DNA of 64,000 bases from Acorus gramineus. Taxonomy: Eukaryota > Streptophyta > Magnoliopsida > Acorales > Acoraceae. Under the pieces are notes generated by a model, which was given only the letters and a program-made list of their open reading frames with translations, was not told the DNA's origin and did no database searches. The position numbers were made by a program, and so were the translations under genes. The stretch covers positions 11,007,603 through 11,071,602 of the forward strand of contig CM060852.1 of NCBI GenBank assembly GCA_030737835.1, read 5' to 3'. Positions within the stretch are counted from its first letter, which is position 1; every line of letters begins with the position of its first letter. This document shows, piece by piece, positions 1-15,300 of the stretch.

Positions 1-158
1 TTCGGGAGGGTCGAGACGACCATGCCCCGCCGGTAATGGGCCCGGCTCGCGCAGCCCGTCATGGATTGCACGTAGAGGTCCCTCGCCCGGACGAGAGCCC
101 TCAGTGGGGCCTTCATGTATCGGATGAACCTGTTTGGGGAGCTCGCTTTCGTCGTCAT
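1..158 (-). CDS. 5' part of an unnamed small plant protein (runs off the window)
   Basis: Reading leftward from an ATG at 158-156, an uninterrupted frame of 52 codons runs to the window edge. The segment is GC-rich (about 60%), unlike the AT-rich DNA beside it. The peptide begins MTTKASSPNRFIRYMKAPLR and continues with a basic stretch containing RARDLYVQSM. A short N-terminus with a KAPxRAL-xRARDxYVxSM pattern recalls a family of small uncharacterised angiosperm proteins; I know no assigned function. There is no signal peptide or membrane segment in the visible part. A pyrimidine-rich leader (minus strand of 165-200) and a TATAAAT box at 250-244 fit transcription toward the left. The rest of the gene lies outside the window. 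Confidence 0.72.
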   Translation of the reverse strand, partial: MTTKASSPNRFIRYMKAPLRALVRARDLYVQSMTGCASRAHYRRGMVVSTLP

Positions 159-243
159 CTTCACAGATTGAGAGAGAGAAATAGAGAGAGGGAGGAGGGG
201 GTACCCAATTAAAATGAAGAGAAGTGAAGAGGGTATGGATTGG

Positions 244-250
244 ATTTATA
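244..250 (-). promoter_or_regulatory. TATA box for the left-edge gene
   Basis: On the minus strand the sequence reads ACTATAAATCC, about 90 bases upstream of the ATG at 158. A TATA box at this distance would start transcription near 210-220 and give a leader of about 55 bases that is rich in CT repeats. Confidence 0.5.
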
Positions 251-499
251 GTTGGGTTTGAAAATGGAGAGTTTTAGAGTTTGAAAAGGAGATTGCGAGG
301 AAGAAAGAGAGGGATCGATAAATTGATTGTTTAATTGGCTGGTTTTGTTGTGTTTATATGAATATGAAGGGATAAAAAAAAACGATGGGATGGGGAAGAG
401 TTCAAAGGACGGATCATCGGTCGTCTTTGTTCATCTATGTATTTATTGTTCTGACTTATTCCTCGGCAATTAATCGGCCACCTCACCCGGTGACTAATT

Positions 500-3400
500 A
501 AATCGCGTGGCTTGTCAGACATGTATAGGATAAGGATTCTATTACCTTCATCTTTATTAGTTATTATAGTATAAAATATTCATTATATATAATAGTTAAA
601 AATCAAATAAAATACATGAGATATATATCTAATTAAATTATTATTATTTTTATAATGTTAAGTACATTTTATTTTTCGGTCTCAATTCCAGTATACACGT
701 GTATTGAATTTTATTTTTAATTTTTTGAACGAGAGCTAGTAGATATGTAACCTTTATTTCAATGTTTTGAATTTTTTTATAAATAATATATATCATCTAA
801 TAATGTAAATGTTTTTTTTATGAAAAATATGAAATATATACCCTAATGAATTTGTATAAATGCATTTATAAAAAATATGAAAATTTTCTATCAAATGATA
901 AATCTCGTTAATATGAATATCTATTTTGGTGATTTTCTATCGACGCATATGAAACTTAAATTGGGTCTGGAAAAAAAAATTGGGTGTAACAACACTCAAT
1001 TTTTTTATATTTATTAAAAATATATTCATTCAATTATAAATAGAGCAATATACATTTTTCATCAAATCATATACATTATTAAATAGTGTTAATAAAGTAA
1101 ATCATACGTGATCTATGTTTTAGATGGTAAAGAATACTGAGTCTAACATTTTTCATAAGATAAAGTAAAATATGTTAGGTACAATCTATTTTTCAACTTA
1201 AATTCAATTCCATGTGCCCGTTTATATAAAATATAAAAAAATTTAAAGAGACATACATGTAGGTCTAGAATTGTGGCTAGAAAAAGTATTGTCACGGTGC
1301 TCTAGTAAGCTATGTCATGTTTCTTTCTCTTGTACACAATTCATTAAAGTAAATTTTTTTTACTGAACATTAAAGTAATTATTATTTTTTATAAAAATAC
1401 ATGCTTCAAATATATACTTTTAAAATATATATATGTGAGGCTTGTAAGTAGAGCTGCACATGAAATTATATCTCACGTTTTCATAAAATAATATCAATCA
1501 CAAAAATATATATAATTAAATAAATAAACACGAATGATCTTCCTGGCTTGAAGGAATAGAGAAAAGAACAATTCACGATAAGACTGACAATTTGCCTTAA
1601 TAAACAAGAATATAAAGGTGAATTTTGTGATAGTTCCACATGAAACTTTTGGGTGGTTGATGCATTAATTAGTTCACGTGGCATTGGTTGCACAATCGAT
1701 ATGCTATATTGGTTTAGATGTTAGACAAGATCTAGATATGTAATCTTCAGTCCTTAATTTCGATTAGAGGGCTTTTTAGGAATAAAAATAAAAGGATTTT
1801 GTTTACATATATACCCCACAAAAGATTTGATATTCTCAAAATACTCCTGTAGTCCTGTTAAAACTCTATTACCACCGGTACTCCTAAAAATGGTTAAATT
1901 GTGCATGATTTCCCTTTTGAAAAATATTTATATATGCACATTATAAATATTTTTAAGTTTTACAAAAATACATGTAAACATTTTCAGATTTGCTGAAAAT
2001 ACAAATTCATTAGGGGTATTTTGATTAAATGTTATTTTTAGGGTATATGTGAAAACAAATCCAAAAAATAACTTCTCTTTCTATAATTGTGAAGATATGA
2101 AAATTATGAAGGATAATAAGGCAAGTAAATAGATATTTCACTCTAATACATGTCAATCAAGTAATTGATCCGTTTTAATGATCTCTTTATCTCTCTTAGA
2201 TTATGTGCCCCAGTCTATTTTGGAGTTCTTCAAGCAATGAATTACCTCTAAAAAACCTAATTTAAAATTTGGATTAAGAAAATTAAAACATATATATTCT
2301 CTCTAGTCTGAAAAAGTATTAAACTAACCACTTGGATTATTTTATGATATACCCAATTATTCTGGTTCTATAGAGGATAGCATAAGATATAGATGATTGG
2401 TGATCAGTACGATTGATTAACTGATTAAACACATGGAGCACAAGCTAACTTATATTATAATTGTTGCTTTATTAGAACACTTAATGGGAACATGTGCAGC
2501 TAGCTCTCGTCTTGTGACTTCCTTTTTTTTGTTGGGTTGGTAGTTAAAGGGAATACACAAGCTCTACAAAAAGTGATTATTTTTTTAATAGACTATAACA
2601 ATAATCTATCTGCAGTAGTTCACACCTACCTAGTTTTATTATAACTATGATGATAAATTATAATTTAGTATCAACTTATTCGAGCTCAAAAATGCATGTT
2701 TAGATAAGCCAATAGAATTTTAGTTATTAAACATTGAAAATGCAAATCCAAACATATTGAACATGAACGTTGTTACACTAAATTCTATCTTTATTTAATT
2801 CCATAAAATGTTTTTAGATAGGCGTGTTTGCATTTATATACTTCTATATGCAGAAATATATTTTGTATGCTAAAAATAGAGAGAAAAATAAAATTGTATG
2901 TATCTTAATTTTTTAATAAAAGGTAAAAAAATATCCAAACAAGCCAAGAAAACAAGATTAAAGAAAAAAAAGTAAAAGAACATGGCCAAATGACAGGTCA
3001 ACGAAAGTATAATCTCTAAACTTTCATGGAATTATAAAGTACCCATAGCTGTGTCGCACATTTATATAAATATAATCCTAATCTTGATGGAGTGACTAAA
3101 AATTGATCAATCTGATAACTAAATTAAATATGAATCAATCATAAGAGTATATATATGTCATCAGAGTAATCACGTTTAGGATTAGTGTTTGGGTCATTAA
3201 ATTAAAACTCTTGATTATATGATCAATTTTTAAATTAAGATATGTCATCCACACCATCAAAGTTATGTTAAAATACCCTAACCACTACAACTAACATCCA
3301 TATTTGTCACGTGCTCAACCATCAACCCCTCTCATAAACACATAAATACACACATACATACAAGTTCTACAAACTAAGTTTATGTCCACCATTACATGAT

Positions 3401-6170
3401 GTATGTTCATCCAAATGAAGTTCAAGAAATGGACGTCTCTTTGGCAAAATCGGGAGGTGAAGTTTATTAATCGGCGAGGGAGACTCTTATATGTCAATTT
3501 CAAATCCAAATTTATATGTCAGTTTAGATGTCAGTTTGAATAAATCCAAATTTAGACACAAATATTGACTTATTTTTGTGACTTTGGCTCGGTATTCTAT
3601 TTTTTCGGGGTCATTATCAAAACTAATTAATCCATTTCAAATGAAAAACGCGCCAAAAGTCGTTAGTCAAATCGGCGACGGCAAAAACTAGCCCGGGAAA
3701 TGGGACTTTTTTTTATTATTTTAATTAGACCATTATTTGTTTTTATTAAATTAAATGAAAAAAATCAAAATTAAAAATGGAATTGTTCTCATCATTTTTT
3801 TTATTTTTTTTAAGGCACTTGTTTATGAAATGCATTTGAAATATAAAAAGGATAAGTCTAAATAACCTCGGTAAACTGTTTGAAATTCATATAACCCTCT
3901 CATTTTTCTTAAAGTTCATATAACCCTATGAGCACACATATGTAAATTTAAATAACCCCTTGAATTAAATTTCAGTAGACAGATGAGGAATATTTTACGA
4001 GTATTCCATTTTGTTGACTATGAATGAAAATATAATATACAAAAAATCTTACAATTTGTTAAAAATGCGAAAACCATTATGTACACAATGATTTTACCCT
4101 TCTGGATATATTATAAAACCATATATGAGGTGTAAAATAGTCATTTACATATGATTTTTTACATTTTTAGCACATTGTAGAGGATTTCTAATATATTATG
4201 TTTTCAACTATGGCTAACTAGCCAGATAGAATATTTCCTAAATAAATCCTAACTTATCAACGAAAATTTAATTTAGGGGGTTATTTGGATTTACATAGAT
4301 ATTTTCAGGAGATTATATAGGCTTTAAGAAAAGTCGAGGGTTATATGTATTTCAATTCGTTTACAGGAGATTATTTGGATTTTTTTCAATATAAAATTGG
4401 TTCAGTTTTATTTTTATTATTATTATTATTTATTTACTTTTGTAAATGTTAAACTGCATAAAGCATAGGGAAATTGCAAAAATGATTGTAAAAATACATG
4501 AGTGTCTCATAGCCCATATTCATTTGTAAAGCTGCCTTTTTTTTTGAGGAACATTTGTAAGGCTGCTTAAGCCACATTCTGACTCTGTATAGTTAAGCTG
4601 ATTTTATGGTACCGGCTACTAGGGATCCCATATATATTATTTTGAATACTTAATTCGAAATACCATTATAAAAAAAGTGTTGTAATAATATGCAGTGAAT
4701 CAATCTATAATTTATTAAAGGTTTTTATAATTATTTTATCTTCCAAGATTTTATCATAAAAGAAGAAGTATAACAAATGGCGGCTGAAATTTATGGATGT
4801 AATCTGATTTTTGGATGGAGAAGTGTTTTTTTTAAGGGAAATTGTAGGCTAATATTAATTTCAATCATAATCTAAATAGGCATTGTTTTCAATGTCAATT
4901 TAGTCAGCTACTCTGCCAAAAGATATATTCTAAAAATAAAATAAAAGCTAAATTAAATACAATTGTTTTGAGATATATTCTAAAATAATATATACTACTT
5001 TGATTTAGTATAATATTAGATTGGAGAAAATATATAATAGATTAGAACATGAGAGAAATTACTAGTGGAATAATTGAATGTATCAACATCCACGTATTCC
5101 ACCTCTACCAATGTTGAAATGGGCCTGCCGCCCGCCCATGTGAAAGGTATTTAGGTCCATGGATCCTTGTATAACCTTGGATTAAACGCTGATCACACTT
5201 CTCATGTGATTTAATCACTTAATCCTCGTTTAAGCCCACTTATTATTTCCCCCCGTATTGGAGTTACAAGCATCTCGGTTTCTATCTAAAAAATTAATGA
5301 AATTTTACATAAATTATAATATCAATAACACCTCTAAGATAGATTTTTTTTTTAACTTATTTTAAAAATCTTAATAAAATCAAACAAAAGTATTACAATT
5401 AACTTATTTAAACTAAAAATTTAGAAAATATTACGCTCTAGTCCAAAACGCATTTCACTTATGTTTTTTATATAATTGAAAATCATATATTTTATATTTC
5501 ATTCATATAATAGGTATGAATTTTTATAAAATGTAAAATATATGTTTAACATAACATGAAATAATAGAAAAGATCTAACAAAACAAAACTCATAATTCTC
5601 AAAAAAAAAGGAAAATTAAAATATTATTAATGAAAAATGATCTACCCTAGGTTTTAAATCTCTCTTTATGCTAATAACAAAAAATTAAAAAAATACCAAA
5701 AATATAAAAATCAAAACTAGTTATAACTGAATCTACGAGATCATAAATAATCATTTAAATTAATAGAGATCCATTCCAATTTGTTGTGATAGAAATATCA
5801 CAATTTTTAAAATTAATAAAAATAGTATATTCACTGATTTAAGGGCCTAAAAAAATTGAAAATTTTCATTTGGATTCTGAAGATTAGTGCAGTGCCCTTG
5901 ATTTCTACTTTGTGATGGTCTCACGGTTCTACGAAAACGTCAGCCATCCGTTCTGCATATGATATGATTTATAAAAAAAATGTAAAAACAACAAGATAAA
6001 TACCTTGTAATTATAAAAATTGGAATGAGCTAAAGAAATAGATGAGATTTGTTTTTTGAACCTATAAAAAAGAGAGAGAGTGATGAGGGTCCAAAAATTT
6101 TAATCTAAAACTACTACTAAATGAACATCAGCTGAATAAAATACTGGGTGAAGTGTCTTTTTGATGTAGT
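500..6170. other. AT-rich spacer without a gene
   Basis: No open frame here has coding character, and the ORFs present are short, AT-rich and unsupported. The stretch 770-1015 belongs to a dispersed AT-rich repeat also seen at 55740-56012. The stretch 3850-4390 contains several near-copies of a phrase around 'ataaccc', in both orientations, and looks like decayed repeat DNA. I see no RNA gene. Confidence 0.6.
770..1015 (+). repeat. Dispersed AT-rich repeat, copy 1
   Basis: This stretch aligns by eye with 55795-56012. Both contain, in order, a 'gaaatatataccc' or 'gtatacttc' region, 'ctcgttaatRtgartat', 'ttttctatcRacg', an A-run, and a terminal 'gtaacaacactc'. Related ends with 'tatcaacactc' occur at 27649-27660 and 33001-33012. 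It is probably a non-autonomous transposon family; I cannot place its other terminus. Confidence 0.45.
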
Positions 6171-6325
6171 CGGGTACATCATCAGATCACTTTAACCCCA
6201 CGGAAGCAGCAGTAGCGGGGCATCACGATTTTCTCTTAGAAATAGCATGAGTAAGGCTCTACAATACCATCCTATGTTTTTTGAGGGAGAATCACAGCTG
6301 AAACAGAATCAATCACTGCAAATTC

Positions 6326-9300
6326 CTAATATGCATCAACATGAACACCGAGAACGGCACGACCAGAGGGATCCAGGTTTTTCTTCCAAGCCTTGTCCCA
6401 CTCCACTGCTTTGGCAGTACTGCAGGCCACGCTCGGCCCTCCAGGGACTGTTGACCTTGCAGCATTCTGTTCAGAAATAGAAGTGGAGATGTTTTGATCA
6501 AAACCTCATAAGTGGGACTAAAAACTAAGATATATTGAAAACTTGACATGGTTTAGCTATGACACTTCTACATCAAGAGACAATGACTAAATCAAGATTG
6601 GAAACACAAACATAACAAGGGCCTATGAGGCTATACTGCTGGAACTAATCAGTTCCAATAAAATGAGAAATAACTACTTCACAACCAAATCAATTTTTCA
6701 CGTGAAGTTGGCTCTTTTGCTAGAGCCAGGGGCAGAGCACCTAAGGGACGGTGGAGGTGGCTCCTTGATTTGTTGGGGGTGTGGTTCAATTATGTTAGGA
6801 TAAGTTTGTAATAAGCTACTGTGTAAAAAAAAAAATTTCTTCTCGCCTCTAAACAACTCATCAGATCTTTACATTGACTCTCTCTGCATTTTCTAATTTT
6901 GATAGTTCAAGTTCTCCTCAGGAACAAGGATTTAGTCTTATTCCTCATGAGTACGAGTTCTCAGGACAAGTCCGCGTTAATGGCATTTCATAATTGAGCA
7001 ATATATATTTGTAAAAGTTCATTTTCATTTCTCGATTGTTCTGAAACAAAAAATAAAATAATGTGTTAAATGAATAAATAAATAAAAAAGTAGAGTGTAT
7101 ATTTTTATCAATTATATCCAAACCCATGCTTGCTATGCCTCTGGCTAGAGCCACAGGTTTGCTCCCCATAGGACTTAGGATCAAAACCCCTTACCCTTGG
7201 GTTTACCCGATGCACTTGGCTTGTGGGTGATTGTGTGCATTCAAGGTTTTCCCAAGTAATGTCAAAGTACCTCATCAACAAAAAAAAAATCATTTTTCCA
7301 ATGTATGATATTGAAAAAAAACTATAACATAATTCAAATGTTGGGTTATTGCATGAAGCAATGGTAAAATGCTCCGTTTATTAGGACAAAGCCCTAGGTT
7401 CAAATATTGAGAGCAGCGACTTTGTGCAAAAAATGATAGGTTTAGACTGTTTCAGTCCATCCCAATTCAATTCCATAGGATAAAGTCAATTGCGAATATA
7501 AGAAAAGAAAAAAAAGAAGAAAAAAAATCACCCTTACCTTGGGAAAGAACCTTTCAAAGATTGTTCGATAATAGTACGCTTCCTTTGTCAGTGGAGCATT
7601 TTCAGGATAGACATTGTGTGCATTACTCAACATTGCATCTGAGACCTAGAAAATTTTAAGCAAGAGGAATTTAGCAATTTTGGCCTAAGGAATTCAAATC
7701 AATTAATTTTGTGACACGAAATATTTGAAAAATCAGCTCAATCTAAGAAAATATAGTTTTAAAAGATAGGGTTAAATTGCAAGAGTCACAACTTCATAGA
7801 TCATTTAAAGACGAGGAGTATAAAATACATGTTCTTCTGCATGAGCTCTCAAGCCACCAATCCAGCTATACCCCACTCCATCACTAAATTGCTCCTTCTG
7901 CCTGTACAATATGTGCTAAAAACAAGAAAATACAGACTCAAGCATTAGTTCCTCCTAAGAGGTTATAAGAACAGTCAGATATATGTGTATGCCGATGCTG
8001 TACAATGGAGGATCTACAAACCTTTGGGAGATAAGGATTTTGCTCATCATCAAATGCATTGCGCAAGACCCATTTCTCGATCCGTCCCAAATCACGTCTT
8101 ACCTGTGGGAAGCACTCATCAATAGTTGAAAAACTTAGCTTACAATTACACAGCTAATATCAAAATATTTATTGGCTTTCAACAGAATACAGATATTTTT
8201 ATACAACTGTCTTCTCCAAGATTAACTCAACCTGTCAGATTTGCAGATTCTCCTCATATTTTATTGCCAAAACTTCTCTTCTTAGTCCATCAAATATAAT
8301 ATAACAGATGAATGTATACATAACAAAGATGACTGTTTCTGTCTTTCTGAATTCAAAGAAAGATGAATCTGTCAATGGCCAGAAAGACCACTTAATGTCC
8401 TGCTCCTCACCATTCAATAATCCTGCATGGCAGTGCGTGCATGTGTGCGCGTGCGCAGGAGGAAGAGGAGGAGGAGGAAGAAGAAGAAGAAGCAAGAATT
8501 ATAAAGAAAAAAAAGGACCAGTTAGGTTTAAATGCCAATAAGGTTCCAATTTCTTGCACAGTTCCTTGTATTTGCTACTCTTCTCGACTGGGCTGTAAGT
8601 TGCATCTTATTATTAAAGCCCTTCAGTTCAACCTTTGGTATACCTATTAAAATTGAATTGAATTGATAGAGTTTCACTGAAATTCTACATTAAAGTTTTC
8701 ACAAAGATAAATATGTATATTGAGGAGATGCCAAACTTGGGTTCTGTAAATTTGTATTCAGATAAAACTGTACCAAAAGTAAAGACGGATCCAGCACTCA
8801 CCATTTTCCATTCTGGATCGATGTCCATAGCAATGTCAATGAAATTCTTGTCCAAAAAGGGTACACGAGCCTCCAAACCCCACGCTGAAGTTGATTTGTT
8901 AGCCCTCAAACAATCATATAAATGAAGGGCTTTAATCTGACTAAAAAAGCACATTGTTAGCTTATTCCAATATTTCAAGTGACAGCTTATTTGAGAAATA
9001 AGCAATATATATCCTGGATTCCATGCTTTGAATGTTCTCACATTTAATACAAATCCTCAGACCATAGAACCAGTAATTCATACTTCAAAAATTATCCTCA
9101 GCTTCTAATCATGGTTAAATACATTGAATTAGTAAAAGATGAGTGCCTATCATAAAAACAGTAAATAAAATGAGAACTTTGGTATCTGTATCAAGGAGAT
9201 TACAAAAATAATGGAAATGGAGGAGTTACCTTTCTACATGTTTCACGGTGAAATTCCTCCTTGCTGGGTGCTTTATGAAAATACAAGTAACCTCCAAAAA

Positions 9301-12300
9301 TTTCATCAGATCCTTCACCAGAAAGAACCATCTTTACTCCCAATGATTTGATTTTCCTTGACATCAGAAACATTGGAGTACTAGCTCTCACAGTGGTTAC
9401 ATCATATGTCTCGATGTGATAAATGACTTCCTCAAGGGCATCCAGACCCTCCTGAAATACAAGAAAAACATTAGTTAGTTTCTGGGGAAAAAAAATCACG
9501 AAATGGACTTGTTTTCTTTTTTACTCATGCAATTCAAAGGGATTGTTGCCTGGACTGTGAAGTGGAACTCATGGTGAAGAGTGCCAAGATAATCTGCAAC
9601 CTCCCTGGCAGCCTTCAGATCTGGGGATCCCTGAATAACAAAGCACTTCATGTGAAAAATACAATATAAGACATGAATAAAGAGTAAATATAATGTGACG
9701 CCCACAAGGAGATAAATCCAGTAAACCAAGTACATGATTGGACTACTAAAAAAAACCCATATTTGCCATTCAAATTAGTGGCCAAACAAGAATGCTTGGG
9801 GCTGACCTGCAATGCTATTCTCCACGTATAGGAGATCCACACAGTTGCTTTTCCCAGAGTGCATGGGATCACTCATGAGAAAACTATGATGGCACATGAC
9901 AAATGCACTGATCGACAATGTTGGAGTCCACTTAAAAAATTTATTTTGTGATGCAAACGAAGGAAAGTTTGTCATCCAAGGATTTACAGCGTGGATCTAA
10001 AACCTAAAAATAGTGTTTTTTTCAGATAGGAAAACATATAACACAAACATTTCCAAGAAAAAAATTGCACCAGTCCCTCAAAAACCGAAGAAAAGCATGA
10101 CAATTGTATTTCGGAACTAACTTCAGTGAACAATAACTATTTAGATTAGAGAAAATTTCTAGCCAACAAAATATGGTTTGCCTGAAAAACTTCATGTTAG
10201 AGAATTTACGCAATTTTGGGTGTATAGTATATACAATACATTGACGAGTTTGAAAGCTACAGATTGGTGTAGTTAATAGTTTTGACCAAGTACAAAAGAG
10301 ATTAAGTAGAAGTTGAACAGCCAAAATTCAATGATATGTAAAGCTCATAAGACTTTTTCCCAAACAAAAAGTAATCTACAAATTATGTGATTTATTTTTT
10401 CTATAAATTCTATATGACAATAGAAAGTTTAATAAAAATAGCAAGTTTTGAGAAATTGATTTAAGATCATATAATGCAAATGCTTATTCAACGAATACAA
10501 AGCATACTGACCTCCAAACCAATGCAGAATGTATGTAATTGAGATCCCCACTGCTTAGCAACTTTTGTTTCTGTCAGATGGCGTGAAGCAACAGCAGCAA
10601 CAAGTGAGGAATCAAGCCCACCAGATAAGAGGACACCAAATGGCACATCTGTCATAAGTCTCTTGATCACAGCCTGCAAATTTAAAACTCTAGGACGGAT
10701 AAGCAATATGCATATGAGTAGATGAATTGATGACATGTCAGCATGAGAGGTGTGCATCATGCCAAGATACTATATGCTTTCTATGAGAGATTCAAGATAA
10801 ACATTCAAGAACATGGAAAAAATAGAAATACAACAAGTACATTTCAACATGCACGTGCTGAATAAAGAAGGTAAGCAAAAGCAGAAAGATAAAAAATCTA
10901 CCAAAGTACAACTACACATTGAGACTAAATACAGAAAATTTCAAGGTGTACCTTCTCAAAGGCCTCCCTCAAAACCAGAGGATCATAAGGAGTTGGAGGT
11001 ATGCTCTCTGAATACCATGGCGGGTTGTACCACCTTCTGAGCTCTCCTGCAGACACTCTCAAATACAAAACAAATGAAAACGTAGGGCATGGATGACACA
11101 CAGCAATCATGAAAATAGAAAATTGCAAGAGCATTTGGAACTAGTTAATCCGGTCTTCACAATTTTGCAGTTAAAGGAAAATGATAAAATAGTTTGCCTA
11201 TTTCATAAGCACTTAATGTCGTACCCCTTTTGCTGGAATACAAGTGTCCAGGGAGAAATGTCGTAAAACGTTCACAATCATCACTCAGAGCTTTCATCTC
11301 TGAAGCAAACCAAATTGAGCCTGGCACAAGTAGCAACCTTGAATTAAGTGTAAGTACCACTGTGGACTGTAAAAACCTTCCATGAACAACAAAAAATTGT
11401 AAAGGTGTAGAAGAAGATGCCACGAATAGCTCTAATTGCAAAATAATCAATTAATCCATACTGAATGTCAAAAGAAGTCCAAAGTATACACGCACAATCA
11501 GAAACTAAAACAAGCATGCACCATGGGAAAATAGATGGAGTAGTAAGGCTGCAATACAAAAAAGAATCGAGAAAAAGGCCCTGTTTGGAGCCAATTTTGA
11601 AAAACAGCTTTTCATAAGAAATGCTCTCAACTAGTTTTTCATAAAAAGCTACTCTAAACCAGCTTTTTCATAAAAGTTCTTTTGATGACTTTTCACATAC
11701 AAAAACTAAAATCTAAAGTTTAACAAACCCAATTTGGAACCATATCTGAAAATGCAATTCCAAGAACACTGGAGGCAACAAGAGCCAAACATTCCAACCA
11801 ACCAAAAAAAAAAAAAAAGGGAAACCACCAAAACATTTTTTTTTGCGATAACCAACATAACATTGTTGAAGCGGCAATGATGCATAATTAATGATTACAT
11901 TATGGAACAAACTTTCATTATTAGTGGGGGAAAAAAAGAAAAAGGGAAAAGCAGCCAATTTAGCACAATCACATGCTCTTCCTTCAACGAAATAAAACAG
12001 ATTAGACCCATGCAACTGCATTATATATTATGAAATGAAATATCAAAAAGTAACACCTATTTTTGACACATATTAATGGATCCATTAGAAATGCTGCATC
12101 ATGAGTTTAATTACCATAATCCAAATACATGTTATCCATCGATGCTTGCTTTGATAAAAAAAAAAATTTAGAAGTTCACATAAAAGCATAATATAGAGTT
12201 CAATCACTGAAAGCATATGGCACATATTATGATTTTAAAGAGCTTTATCATGTTAGCATTGGTTTGTGCCAACATTCAAGACTACCAATTTCATAGAAAA

Positions 12301-15300
12301 TGCCCTGGATTGTTCTCCTGTACTAATTAATAAAAATTTATAATATAAATTTTGACAGTACTTATTGATGTAAAAATTCTAGCCATGGTAAAGACTGAAA
12401 CTCAACCAAGTTCTCAGTATTACTTGGAGTAAAAACCAAGAACAGTAAAAGAGTGAAACTTGATCGAGTGCCCCAAAATTCTCGAAAAGATGAATAACTG
12501 AGACAGAATCAGATTTTCATACCATCAAGACCCCATCCCATGTACAGTGGCGTAATACCAATAGGATCTCGTGCAGCAATAAAAGTGTTGTTACGTGTAT
12601 CAAGAAGAACAAAAGAGAACATGCCATCCAACATTTCCACAAAGTTCTCTCCATATTCTTCATACTGTACAGAAAAATAGTCATTGAGACATCAGCCAAC
12701 TGACAGCAACATCTGCATAACGTTTCTCCAATAAAAAATAAACTATGATCCGCACTGGTTTGAATTGTAACATACAGTCTCTTCAAGTCCATGCTAAGAA
12801 TACTGTAAAGTTTTCAACAACTTACAAGATGGGCAATCACTTCACAGTCACTTCCAGTTCTAAATTTGTGAGACTTCAGTTTTTCTCTCAATTGTTCATG
12901 ATTGTAGATCTCTCCATTAACCTACTGGCAATAAGCACTTGTAACATATCTTGAAAAAAAATCCAAACGCTAGATAATACGACATGATAACTGATGTACT
13001 TGTCAAATCCATCTGCACTTCATATCAGTCACATCAAGAAAATCAATTGTGAGATCAAGAAAAATTATGCTGCTCATTTAGATTAGCTGGCTAAAGAAAG
13101 CATGCTTAGGGGATGTCACTGTAAACTCATATGATTTCATAAATGTAACATTAGATATATGCTTAGAATCTGCCCAGGAATGGACGTGAGTTTTTTTTTG
13201 TGAAAAAGACGAATGGACGGAATAATCCAGGGATAAAAGGAAAATGGGTTAACATAATATATTTTTGGTGGTAAACATCCTCCAGCATCATTGAAGATCT
13301 AGAAACCATTGAATTGAGTGCAAGAACAGCATGAAACTCATTTTTTCTAGTATCAGATGTCTGGAGTAAAAAATTTGACGGGTAGTTCAGCTAATTGCTT
13401 ATTCTGAACCACCAAAAGAAGTCCATGTACAGATGGAGAAAACATGAAGGAAAGATAAGCCTTCAGCAAACTTATGACACAATGATTAGCGGTCCCAAGG
13501 GAGAAAGAATTAAAATCTTCTTCAGATATTCTGTCTTTTCATTAAAATGCCCTGTGTGAGATTGGATCATTATTTATCTGGACATGGTTTCAAACAATGC
13601 ATCAGTAACATCAAAAAGATAGAGATGTTCACAGTAGTACAGAAGGCATTTCTTGCCTGATAAATCTTTTAAAAAAATTATTGATTCACTGGAGAAATTG
13701 AAACTTTTAATGGAAATGCAATATAAAATTATATTAGTCCCGGTTTTCTCCATCCCTGCTAGAAGTCTTTTTTTTCATTCATGAGATGCCCTTGATCACT
13801 TGTTGTATCTTTATGATGGCATCATATCATGCTGGAGCATGAGTACAAGTGTCTTTTTATTTCACTGCATTTTCTTCAGAGTTCATGAGCAATCAAGGAA
13901 AAAGAAAGGGAGAAGATTGATATTTGTGATGCATATTCTACCAGTGAAGGTGTCAGCCAAATAAAGTAAAATAAGCATGTAAAATGGGCTAATTTATTGA
14001 CATGGGACTGATCCATTCAACAATAAACATCCACGAACATATAAGAGACAAACAAAATGTAATTTTGGATCATAGCAAGTGAACTAAGACTGGATGCCAT
14101 CATTTCTGCTCATAAAATTTAATGTGTGTGTGTTGTTTTGACTGAAGGGTGAGAGTATTGCATCAGATTTAATAATTTAAGTAAACCAACAGCTGCACTC
14201 CAAAGGAAAAAGGGCCATAGAGGAAGGGGAATTTAAATTTGTTTCTGTAAGTGACACTATCCTTAAAAGAAACATCAAAGATGTTGGTCTAATTGAGAAA
14301 TGAAAATTAACAAATTGTCAAGCATGGAGAAGACTTTTGTTGTGCTAATTGCAAATTGGTACATTTTTAAGACTGAGAGACCGAGCATTCTGGGTCATTG
14401 TAAATCTCAAATATATAACATATATGCGGATGCTTAAATGTTACAGTGCTTATAGACCTAACCGTGACAACGATTGTCTTGTCTTCGTTGTAAAGTGGTT
14501 GATCTCCAGATGTAGGATCTACTATAGCCAAACGCTGGTGAGCAAGGTAGCAGTCTTGGAAACAATGCAATCCGCTCCAATCAGGGCCCCTATGGCGCAA
14601 TCTGTATATCAAAGAACAATACATCAGTTATGCATCTTCCCCCATTGGACAAAAAAAAAACTTAATTCAGGACTTAATTGTGAAGCGATGAAACAATTAT
14701 TAATAAAATCTAAGGAAAAATAAACAACAAGAAAATTAACAAAGTGAAATACATGTGTTCATACATCATTTAAAGGTGAAGGCTAGACAGGGGTTCAGCC
14801 CACAATTTCAAGGTAGTTAACACGAATAGTAAACAACAGTGACATAGTCCACCGCAAAAACAAGAGTTTATCACGAAAAGTGCATAAGATTTTGCTTATC
14901 TTGCTTGATAAACATATGCAAAAAAAGACCAAAATCCAGTGATCACCGACGACCAGGAGCAGCTCATTCATACAGAACATGCACAAATGAACAACAACCT
15001 ATAAATAGCTATATGGACCCAAAGTCATTCAACACGAGGCACTTTTATTTGATTAGTAGGCAATTTTCTTTCATAGTACATGACAGCAGAGCACAGCCTC
15101 TGCAATAATGGTATAACTACAAAAGGTAGGAAAATAGTACCAGCTAACCTTTATAAACCCATCTTCAACTAATATTAATGAATGCATCTTGTTTGATGAA
15201 GGATGATATGTTCAAAGCAAACAATGGGGTTGTGAGGAACCCGATTTTCAAAAGGAATATTGCAGATCAAGAAGTAGCTGATTTACTTATTCTTATATGC

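Noticed and set aside
11577-11740. MITE in an asparagine synthetase intron ('ggccctgtttggagcc' start)
   Set aside because: One terminal word is suggestive, but no matching end or target duplication was found.
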